Source: Hormiphora californensis (lineage: Eukaryota > Ctenophora > Tentaculata > Cydippida > Pleurobrachiidae). From it: a DNA stretch of 64,000 bases. The stretch spans positions 8,191,545-8,255,544 of the forward strand of contig CM035350.1 of the NCBI GenBank assembly GCA_020137815.1, in the 5' to 3' direction. A program made the position numbers and the translations under genes. Of the stretch, positions 16,288-24,302 are shown piece after piece. The notes under the pieces were generated by a model. It worked only from the letters and a program-made list of their open reading frames with translations. It had not been told where the DNA came from and searched no databases. Within the stretch, counting starts at the first letter, position 1, and the number at the start of each line of letters is the position of its first letter.

Positions 16288-19200
16288 TTGAGAGAGAGAG
16301 AGAGAGTAGAAGAACGGAAGAGAGAGAGAAGGAGAAAAAGTGCTGACGTGAGAGAGATTGAGACGCTCGAGCTACGGCGGAGGCGAAGGAGAGCGAGAGA
16401 GACAGAACGAGAAGACGTAAGAGCATGAGCCTAAGAGAGAGATGACCCCGATGACGACAGAGGAGCGGAGGAGAGAAATTAGTAAGAGTGGAAATTAAGA
16501 TAAATTTGAAGGAAAATAATATTACGAGAATACGGTAATTGGCATCGATGGATAGTTTAAACGTACCACATAGGCCCGGGCATCAACTATTTATTAATGG
16601 TTGACTTAAAAATATGAATACATATATATTCAGTGAAAGACATTTATAAATACATATGATTAAACAAATTTGTGTACGAGATCTCCGGGCTGCCCAGCAG
16701 GGCACGGATTTTGTATGTTGGGTGGTCGTCAAAATGTATTGTGAAATAAATTATGGAGATCTGGATAATCCTGTATGTTTACAATTTTTTGTCAAAAATT
16801 CGAAAATCATTTCACTTTTTTTGGTCATTCTGATGTGCTCTAATTTCCATGTTAATATTTATGGGGAATTTATCATTTCCTTGGAACCATTTCGACAATT
16901 TTTTTGTCAAAATTCGAAACATTTTTCATTCCTTCATTCATTTTCGTTTCATTCATGATGTAGCATCCATTTCCTCGTTACATTTTCTTGCTTGAAATTT
17001 TCGTTTCAATACACATGAAAAAGATCTTGCCACAAGAAAAACCCGGCAAAGATCAAATGTTCTAATTTTTTAGCTTCTTTTAGGACATTCAACAGAGTAT
17101 GCAAGGCTACCTGGTTGTTTGGCCTTCTAAACTTGGGAAAAGTTAATAGCGTTTTGTCACGGATTAGGGCCAAGGATCAAGTTCATTTGCACCTTTTGGT
17201 CAGTTCATTGGTATTTTTCAAAAATCCCAAGATGAAACGGTTTGTTTGCGTTTGGCCGTCCATGCAATGAAAAGATGTAAATAGCTATTCGGTATTTTAG
17301 GTGTCCATGTGATCATGATGATATCTGACACCTTTTCTGAGCCATGATTAAGGGATTTTCTCAAATTCAAGCATGTAACTTGGTTTTTCTGCGATTAGTA
17401 CCGTGCAGCAATGTTATGAGATCTCATAACAACTCAAAAATGATTATTAGCTCAATGAAATGAGTTGATTTATGATGTAATTGTTCGTTTCGTTCAATTT
17501 GACATCGGTTTTAATCTTTTCAATCAGAAATCAACTCATTTCATTGAGCTAATCATCATTTTTGAGGTGTTATGAGATCTCATAACATTGCTGCACGGTA
17601 CTAATCGCAGAAAAACCAAGTTACATGCTTGAATTTGAGAAAATCCCTTAATTATGGCTCAGAAAAGGTGTCAGATATCATCATGATCACATGGACATCC
17701 ACAAACTAGCCCGGAAACATGCTATTACACCTCTCTGTCATTGCAGGACATGGGCCAAACAAAACCCAAACCTTTTCATCACTTTAGGGATGTTGGTTCC
17801 TGAATGAACGGAATGAACTAACAAAAATGAAAAATGAACTTTGACCTTTGGCCTTGATTTTTCTTGTGAGCAAAGATCTTTGCTTATCCAATGTTTTCCC
17901 AAAGTTTTAAGAAGATTGAACGAAAGGTAGCCGTGATACATCTGTTTGAAAATCGCAAAAAGAGCCAAAATCATGCATGAACATTTTCTCAACTGCTGAG
18001 TGACTTGGTGCTTCAATTTCATTTTCATGGTGCTCATTGGAAAGATAAATTCAAGCCAAAGAAAAATAGCATAATGATGGAAAATTAGGATGCTCACATC
18101 ATGAATGAACGAGAAATGAATGAAGGAATGAAAAATGAATTTTCGAATTTTTGACAAAAAATTATGGAAAAAGTTTCCAAGGAATTGATCCAGAGTGCTC
18201 CCATAATTTTTATTCTCACAACTATCACCGTTTTGATGCACCACCTCGCTAACCATGACCAACAATCCGTGGCCCACCTTGTACATACGGGTAAATTTAA
18301 CAATGTACATATGGGTTAAGGAAAGGGGATGATATTAAAAAGGGGGAAGTAAAGTGGGATTAAAGCTCATGGTGACGGAGCACAAGACCTCCTAAACTAT
18401 CTGCAAAGAAGCCCAATCTGCTACAATGAATTCTAAGAAGAGACAACTTATCAGGAACTGAAGAAGCAAACCGTCTGAATCTAAGGCAGCCTAAAACAAG
18501 CAGGAACGGGTTCGAGCGAACAAAAATAAATAAATACAAATGGATGATGATTACATGTCGAGCCAGAGAGCCAGCTGACCCCGTTCCAGAGAAGCCAGCT
18601 GACCCCGTTCCAGAGAAGACAGCCACCCCGTTCCAGAGAAGACAGCTGACCCCGTTCCAGTAAGGACAGCTGACCCCGTTCCAGTAAAGACAGCTGACCC
18701 CGTTCCAGTAAAGACAGCTGACCCCGTTCCAGAGAGGACAGCCACCCCACTCCAGAGAGGACAGCTGACCCCGTTCCAGTAAGGACAGCTGACCCCGTTC
18801 CAGTAAAGACAGCTGACCCCGTTCCAGAGAGGACAGCCACCCCGCTCCAGAGAGGACAGCTGACCCCGTTCCAGTAAGGACAGCTGACCCCGTTCCAGTA
18901 AAGACAGCTGACCCCGTACCAGTAAAGACAGCTGACCCCGTTCCAGAGAGGACAGCCACCCCGTTCCAGAGAGGACAGCTGACCCCGTTCCAGTAAAGAC
19001 AGCTGACCCCGCTCCAGAGAGGACAGCCACCCCGCTCCAGAGAGGACAGCTGACCCCGTTCCAGTAAGGACAGCTGACCCCGCTCCAGTAAAGACAGCTG
19101 ACCCCGCTCCAAAGAATCATCTCCGATGTAGAACCCTATCAAAAATGGAAGAAGTGGGTTAGGGGGGCTAGTAGAACAAAAACAGTATTGGTTAGAGAGT

Positions 19201-19511
19201 TAGTGGATAAAGGGGCGTTGGGGTCCACAGTTGGCTGGAAGATGCCTGTTCCACTGGTAACCCTGAGCCGGAGAAGGCGGGGTAGGAACATAATAGTTGG
19301 CGTTGATACACTGTGGGCCGCCTAGCCAAGATGTTTTTGTATTTTGTATTTTCTGATTTTTTTTCCGTATTTCTGATACACAGCCACGCTCAGCCGCGGC
19401 CACACGGACCTGGAAATCGAACAGGGGGAAAAGGGGATGGGGAAAAAGGTACTCCGTGTGACCCCGTTGCCCGGGGGAAACCGATTGGAGGTGGTGGCAG
19501 GTGGACCAACT

Positions 19512-19579
<68 letters not shown>

Positions 19580-20501
19580 ACTCTCTATCCCTATATCCCT
19601 ATATATCTCTATCTATCTCCCTCTTTCCAGTTAGCACTAAAGATAGGGGCGACCACTGACGAGGTGAGCAATGTGGTTGTCTGGGGAAACCACTCCGCCA
19701 CTATGTACCCTGATATCTCCCACGCTATTGTCCATAAAATTGGCGAGGTGGTACGCCCTGCTTCTCATCTGGTCTCAAACGAGTGGGCGCGGGACACATT
19801 GATGAAGGTATTTATAGGGCACAAAACTTGATAATAAACATTTAGGGGCTATTGGGAGACGAGTAGCTCCCAAGAGCTAAGGCTATCTACTCTAACTCGT
19901 TTAGAACAGCATTTACGAAATTACCCCTTGCGCGCTGGCAAGGCCAAGGGAGGGGTAAATTCGTTACCAACATATCTTCACTCCCCCTCCCCGATTATAG
20001 AGTGTCCGGACCCGGTATGCGGAAGTAATGAAGCGACGAGGGATGACCACTATGTCGACTGGAAAGGCCATTGCCGACCACCTCAAATACTGGACACGGG
20101 GGACACCTCTTGGACAGTTTGTCAGCATGGCCGTCCCGAGTGACGGAACTTATGGAATAGTTAAGGGCGTCTTCTATTCCTTTCCAGTAAGTGTAGGCTT
20201 TCTAGAACCCTGTTTGACGACACCTGACCCCTTTTTGATTCTCAAATATCATGGGCACGCGAAAGTGCGCTCAGATCGGGTGAGCACCGCCAGACAGCAT
20301 AAAACTATCGCTTCACCAAAGTTCGTAGTTCCAATGTCCCAAATATCCGGCTCTTCCCAGGTGCAGGTTAACAAGTATGGTGACATCAGGGTGGTCGCAG
20401 ACCTGGATATCAATGAGTTCTCCAGAGAAATGATAAACAACTCCTACACTGAGCTGCAAAGCGAGGCAGAGGAAGCATTGGCTCTTGCAGAACTCATGTG
20501 A
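12035..20501 (+). CDS. MDH1: Malate dehydrogenase, cytosolic type
   Basis: NAD-dependent oxidation of malate to oxaloacetate in the cytosol. Five exons: 12035-12112, 12434-12928, 19631-19807, 20001-20186 and 20361-20501, all joined in phase 0, giving 358 residues. Seen: the nucleotide loop TGAAGRIAYSL, LLDIEQ, PGMERKDLLKAN, NPCNTNALI, LDHNRTLAQ (catalytic Asp, substrate Arg), VVWGNHSATMYPD (catalytic His), FVSMAVPSDG and INEFSREMI. This is the cytosolic branch, not the mitochondrial one. Two oddities. The first substrate-loop arginine of the cytosolic PRREGMER motif is replaced (PHLPGMER), so substrate choice may differ. Exon 1 adds 26 residues before the usual start. A diverged MDH1B-like paralogue is an alternative, but it would be expected to have a much longer N-terminus. 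Intron 2 (12929-19630) is full of repeats. Confidence 0.88.
12127..12297. mobile_element. Tigger/pogo-like MITE, copy 1
   Basis: 171-bp element with terminal inverted repeats CAGTCGGACCCCGATTTA and its reverse complement, flanked by TA on both sides. TA duplication and a CAGTC-type terminus are typical of pogo/Tigger elements of the Tc1/mariner superfamily. It sits in MDH intron 1. A relative lies at 50162-50333. Confidence 0.88.
13140..13238. repeat. AT-rich tandem repeat
   Basis: Repeats of ATATGTATTTCAAATAC, about five imperfect copies, immediately left of the fold-back element. It lies in MDH intron 2. Confidence 0.75.
13568..13782. mobile_element. Nested TIR element with 10-bp target duplication
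   Basis: 215-bp element with 20-bp terminal inverted repeats (GGTAAGCGGACTCTAGTGCT against GGTAGGCGGACTCTAGTGCT). It is flanked by the direct duplication AGATGTAGGC at 13558-13567 and 13783-13792. Target duplications of 9-11 bp are typical of Mutator-like elements. It inserted into the interior of the fold-back element. No coding capacity. Confidence 0.8.
13820..13954 (+). other. Exon-like open segment in MDH intron 2
   Basis: A good 3' splice site (TTTCTTGCAG) at 13810-13819 is followed by 44 open codons beginning IVGLARETGLEGG and ending FSHIIR before TAA. In phase 0 it could follow MDH exon 2 as an alternative terminal exon; GTAAAA at 13951 could be a weak donor instead. I do not recognise the peptide. 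It may be chance. Confidence 0.25.
14296..14867. other. Intron sequence with short repeats
   Basis: Part of MDH intron 2. It contains two copies of GGGGGTGTGGGGGCA(C/G)AGCCCCCACC-like hairpins near 14330-14385 and AT-rich sequence. No gene recognised. Confidence 0.5.
14868..15958. repeat. 163-bp satellite array with alternating A/B units
   Basis: The landmark GGTCCTAGAACGTTTTCATG recurs at about 15029, 15192, 15355, 15518, 15681 and 15845, a period of 163-164 bp. Units alternate between two variants: one has CTTACTCGGGACAAAAATCTC with CACGATTTTATGCATG, the other CATCCCCCGGACAAAAAGTCG with CATGATTTAATGCATA. This gives a dimeric higher-order unit of about 327 bp. It lies in MDH intron 2; frames across it are not genes. 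Confidence 0.9.
16058..16595. mobile_element. TIR-flanked element with AG-rich core
   Basis: GGATGCCCGGGCCCATGTGG near 16070 is matched by the inverted CACATAGGCCCGGGCATC near 16568, with weaker similarity extending outward over about 30 bp. The core is largely AG-rich microsatellite (16216-16430). No coding sequence recognised. Confidence 0.5.
16640..18315. mobile_element. ~1.7-kb fold-back element
   Basis: Imperfect palindrome centred near 17495. The inner arms (about 17300-17470 and 17520-17700) are almost identical, including GAGATCTCATAAC and CTGCACGGTACTAATCGCAG. Outer parts are diverged but alignable, for example TTTTTTGTCAAAAATTCGAAA on the left against its complement near 18150, and CATTCATTTTCGTTTCATTC against 18105-18130. 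No transposase frame seen. Confidence 0.7.
18563..19112. repeat. 24-bp minisatellite (ACAGCTGACCCCGTTCCAGT)
   Basis: About 23 copies of a 24-bp unit beginning ACAGCTGACCCCGTTCCAG, interspersed with a 23-bp variant (ACAGCCACCCCG..). The minus strand is open in all three frames, giving Leu-Glu-Arg-Gly-Gln-Leu-Ser, Ser-Gly-Val-Ser-Cys and Gly-Thr-Gly-Ser-Ala repeats; each 23-bp unit shifts the frame. I regard the long minus-strand frames as by-products of the repeat in MDH intron 2. Confidence 0.9.
19518..19578. repeat. (CT)n microsatellite before MDH exon 3
   Basis: CT run ending about 50 bp before the acceptor at 19630; it merges into the pyrimidine tract of that splice site. Confidence 0.9.
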
Positions 20502-20971
20502 CATTTCCAATATATTTGTTGTCGAAATACATACTCTTAGTATATTTAGATGTCATAATATATTTGCTTTGGAAGGGATTCCTGGTAAATTATCATATCT
20601 TGTATTACTTTGTAGATGTCATAATATATAGATATCAAATTTAAGTTTCTCAAAGGTGTGTCTTTGAAATTGCTACATGCTCGAACCTCTCTGATCACAG
20701 TGACGGCATAGCAGTAAACTATTTCAGAGTAAACTATTTCAGAGTTGCTTGCACTACAACTGTCCGACACAGGGGTCTCAAATAATAAACGCACACCACG
20801 ATCGGTCACAGAGTGAACCTGCAAAGTGGTACAACCGAAGTGTCGAGAGTACCCTCGTATCCATCATGGGACCCGGTTATTCTCGGATTGCTGTTTGAAG
20901 TATACTTCACACGAATAAACAATAAATATTACAAATGAAAAGTCACTCAGCACAGCGATGAATGGTGGGTG
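20502..20971. other. MDH 3' flank, no gene seen
   Basis: AT-rich sequence after the MDH stop. No polyadenylation site can be assigned with confidence and no gene is recognised. Confidence 0.5.
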
Positions 20972-21184
20972 ACCTACGACTATGGCTCATGCAATTATGG
21001 CTCATAGAATCTATATTATGAGCCATAGATGCATATGGCTCATAGATGCATATGGCTCATGGAAATGTCATCTGATTAGGTTACTATATTATGAGCCATA
21101 GCTAATGAGGGGGAGAGGGACGTGAGAGGGGCGTGAGAGGGACGTGAGCCATAGTTGCATGAGCCATAGCACATAGTTGTAGGT
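20972..21184. mobile_element. Miniature element with repeated ATGGCTCAT motif
   Basis: The ends are inverted: CCTACGACTATGGCTCATGC on the left and GCATGAGCCATAG..GTTGTAGG on the right. ATGGCTCAT and its complement ATGAGCCAT recur about nine times in both orientations, so several alternative hairpins are possible. Confidence 0.55.
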
Positions 21185-21424
21185 AATCTATAGTCTGGGT
21201 GCCTTGCAGCCTGTTTAAAGGTGCACGCTACCAAAAGTCAAAGAGTACACTTAGACCGACTTTTTTCAAACGGCTATAGCCACGCAACCACATGGCCAAT
21301 TTGAGTAAACTAAACGGTATCTGATAGAGAATCGATAGCCCTAACCTCAAACCTCAAACCAAACCCTAACCAGACCCCTACCCAGATTTTAACGCTGGCC
21401 GTGTAAAGTCGATTTTTTTAATCA
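21185..21424. other. Repeat-flank sequence, no gene
   Basis: AAAGGTGCACGCTACCAAAA near 21218 has an inverted counterpart near 27975-27992, on the other side of the LINE region. Otherwise nothing recognised. Confidence 0.4.
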
Positions 21425-21622
21425 AGGGACAGGGGGCCGTGCATCAAATGCAGCGCTTAATTTAGTTCAGTACCTTCCTGATAAGAAACTTGTCATTGGT
21501 CGCATTGGAAACTGGAAAGATAAAATGTTTCCCTTTCCAACGCAACCAGGATCAAATATTTATCTTATCTGGAACCGGTGATATGACCAATTAAAGAATT
21601 AAGTGCGTGGCACCCTGTCCCT
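21425..21622. mobile_element. Palindromic MITE family A, copy 1
   Basis: The ends read AAGGGACAGGGGGCCGTGCA and, inverted, AAGGGACAGGGTGCCACGCA. The centre is a near-palindrome around GGAAAGATAAAATGTTTCCC. The reverse complement matches the element at 32138-32358 along its length (AATTGGTCATATC, CCGGTTCC, TTGATCCTGGTTGCGTTGGAAAG), so the two are diverged members of one family. Confidence 0.75.
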
Positions 21623-21696
21623 TGCTGCCGTGCCTTCTTCAGCAGCGCCAAAAGGGTCGCCCGTCGCTCTATTCTCAAGAACCGCCTGGGGCGTTT

Positions 21697-22058
21697 CTTG
21701 TTTACAAGTTTACAATTGAAGTTTTATTTATAAAGAATTAAGAAACAGGCCTTCCCTGAATGGTCCACCTAAATAGATATTAAGTTAAAAACTATCCCTT
21801 CACACGCACACTCATCAGCACAGCACATTGAGGCGAAAGGTCATTTGGAAGTGGCGGGTACCCTCTGACTGGAGGACGATCAAATAATCCTGTGAAGTAA
21901 TTGCCCAATGATGATTTGAACTGATTCAAGCTTACACATGAATTTACAGCAGCTGGTAGAGTGTTCCATAAATGAGCTGCTCTAGGACCGAATGAGCAAT
22001 GAAATTGATTTGCTCGTTTGTTTCTCTCACCAATACGTTTTATGTTAGGCGTTAGCAA
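21697..22058 (-). mobile_element. 5'-truncated LINE fragment (3' end only)
   Basis: Reverse-strand copy of the last about 75 codons and 3' tail of the CR1-like LINE at 22362-27272. It encodes RANQFHCSFGPRAAHLWNT and shares the end GYPPLPNDLSPQCAVL, followed by the same untranslated tail (GGAAGGCCTGTTTCTT) and a TTGTAAAC repeat. A few substitutions distinguish it, so it is an independent, 5'-truncated insertion in the opposite direction. Confidence 0.9.
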
Positions 22059-22361
22059 CTTTCAGTTTTTCGTTTAGTTCTTCAAAGTTGGAAGTTGGAA
22101 CCAGTGGTTAAAAGTTAAAACTCTAGTTCCGAACCACCGTTTTAACGGACGACAAAATGGTCTTTTCTTTAAAAGCTGCGAAAAACCAAAACTACGGCTA
22201 TGTGCATGAGAGAGAAGTAGCAGAGTCTGTAGAGATTTGTCATACGACCATAAACGTCCTTGGCAAACGCTGCTGGCCCCCGGGATAAGGCAGCGCTTTT
22301 CAATAAACGTCCAAAAAGTCCCAAAAAGTGTCACTTTTGTCTTTTTCGTTTCTGTTTTTTT
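22059..22361. other. Flank between two LINE copies
   Basis: CTTGGCAAACGCTGCTGGCC..GGATAAGGCAGCGC near 22260-22295 has an inverted counterpart at 27437-27480, on the far side of the LINE. This suggests the LINE sits inside an older inverted repeat. No gene recognised. Confidence 0.4.
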
Positions 22362-23566
22362 AAAAAGCTATCCTGGGAAAGCAGAAGGCTATCCTGTCGG
22401 AGCTAAGTAAGGATTCTGATTGCGGTGATGAGGTTAAGCGAGTCCTGAAGGCCTACAACCCGGCAGCAAAGAAGTATCAGACCAACCTGAACAACCTGGA
22501 TAAGTTTGATGTTCCCGTACTGGAGGAGGCCGCTGTTTTTCTGGGAGGTAAGCCCCGGACCGACGATGGAGTCAGCAGAAGGTACCGTAGCAAATCGAGC
22601 CTCATTGACTGGCTAATCATGGCTATCGAGGGTCTCTTCCCTCAGTTTTGCGAGACCTGTGAGTTGGATTACACAATGAAACGAGGAGAGAAATCCAGGT
22701 TCAACTGCAGTAGCTGTGGTGGTGGTAGCCACAACTGCCACCTAATCCAGGAGCAGCCTAAGTGTAGTGTCCCTGGTTTTGTTTGGATTTGCTCAGGCTG
22801 CATGAAAAAGAACAGACTGGAAACTTTCTCTGGCGAAAACGGGGAGTTTGCCAGTTCTCCTAAAAGTGCAGCTAGTGAGGCAAATGATGACAGTTTGAGG
22901 AGGAAGTTCAGTTTCTTGTCGACAGCTGAGGTTGGTGAGAAACCAGGGGAGCTCACCACAGCCGGGGACAGGAAGGAGAAAGAACTACCCAAGGAAACAG
23001 AGAAAAAGATCGATAGTGAGGCTGACAAACCAATCCCAGTGTGCCAGCAATACCTTCAACATCGCTGTAAGCATGGTCGTGCTGGAACGAAGAATGTCAA
23101 TGGAGTTGCTTGCCAGAAGTCACACCCTCCACTGTGCCGGAAGTACTGCTCACATGGATCTATGAAGAAGTACGGATGTCAGCTGGGTAAGGAATGTCGC
23201 TATTTCCACCCACCCCTGTGTCGTTCCTCGCAGTTCAGTCATCAATGTCTCAAGACTGACTGTCGTTTTCAGCATCTGAGGAACACACGTCGTGCTCCTG
23301 CCAACGTGAAGCCAAATAACACCCAGGCAACCGACGTGAGCAGGCCAAAAACCATGACACCCTATGCTGCAAACACTACGGATATGAACACTAATATACC
23401 ACGGTCCCAGCAACCGAGCTCCAATGCATCACGGGAGCCAGCCCCATTTGATGAGCAGGCTTTTTTCGAAAGACTTTTGGGGGCGATGGACGCGAGAATG
23501 GACGCGAGAATGAGAGAAATGCTAGACGTGAGACTGGATCCAAGACGAACGTGGAGGGAACGTTAG
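22362..23566 (+). pseudogene. LINE ORF1 with PHD-like and CCCH zinc fingers (5'-truncated)
   Basis: Open from the truncation point at about 22362 to TAG 23564-23566; the first internal ATG is at 22619. A Cys/His cluster follows (CETCELDY, NCSSCGGGSHNC, FVWICSGC), resembling the PHD-like finger of CR1-type ORF1 proteins. Then come three CCCH-type blocks (CQQYLQHRCKHG..CQKSH, CRKYCSHG..CRYFH, C..C..CRFQH). The C-terminus has MDARMDARMREMLDVRL. ORF1 proteins bind element RNA; the CCCH fingers would suit that role (inference). Confidence 0.8.
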
Positions 23567-23679
23567 GGCCTGTCTCGCCTACGAGCAAACTTTTACTGTT
23601 AAATGGGAGAAGTTTAAGTCCAGCAGGTGATACATGTTGGAAACTTGGGCTTATTAGAGACTATGTTAAGCAACAGAAA

Positions 23680-24302
23680 GAACATCGAAGAAGTTACTCT
23701 CATACCAATTCCCAAAGCGGCAGCCTATGCAGCCCTCAGGGAGAAGGTTAAAACCGGACCCATCAAACAAACCAAACATATGGACATGATGTGGACCGAA
23801 AGATATGAGAGACCTCTTCAAAAACTTAATAGAACAGACCTAAGGGCGGCGACACACCTACTCACAGGGCACTGCCACCTTAACTACCACATGAAAAAAT
23901 TAAAAAAAGTCGAGACCACAACCTGTGCAGCATGTGGGATGGAAGACGAGACAATAAAGCATGTACTTACTGAATGCCCCGCCCTTTGGAAACTCCGACA
24001 GGAATCCTTTGACAGGCTGGGCCTCAGCATGTACGAAATTAGACACCATCAACCCCTTAGAAAAACGATCTCGTTCTATAAGAAGGCGATGGAGATACTT
24101 CACCCCCCTGAAACCACCCCTTAAAGGGAGGTTTCCCCTGTGACCTGGTATGGCACCAGCTCCCCAAGTCTCCTTGGGCCGAAGCAGTTGGCAACATACC
24201 AGCCACACCACCCAGGACGGGGAACGGGAGCCTCATGGCACCCACCCCTTACTGGCTAGTGCTTCGCACTAGCCAGCGTCCTCCCAGAAGAAGAAGAAGA
24301 AG
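23680..24302 (+). mobile_element. Nested 5'-truncated retrotransposon fragment
   Basis: 623-bp insertion in the LINE ORF2, bounded by the 9-bp duplication CAACAGAAA at 23671-23679 and 24303-24311. It encodes the tail of a different LINE polyprotein: RTDLRAATHLLTGHCHLNYH followed by a C-x2-C-x6-H-x4-C finger (CAACGMEDETIKHVLTEC), typical of elements with an RNase H-type C-terminus. It ends in a hairpin and an AGA/AAG repeat tail rather than poly(A). Confidence 0.9.
24254..24278 (+). other. 3'-terminal hairpin of the nested element
   Basis: CTGGCTAGTGC, loop TTC, GCACTAGCCAG: a perfect 11-bp stem, about 10 bp before the (AGA)n tail. Such 3' stem-loops are known templates recognised by the reverse transcriptase of stringent LINEs; here that role is inferred. 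Confidence 0.75.

Noticed and set aside
18360-19142. 260-codon minus-strand frame as a repeat protein gene
   Set aside because: All three frames are open because of the repeat unit; no start context, intron or homologue supports a gene.
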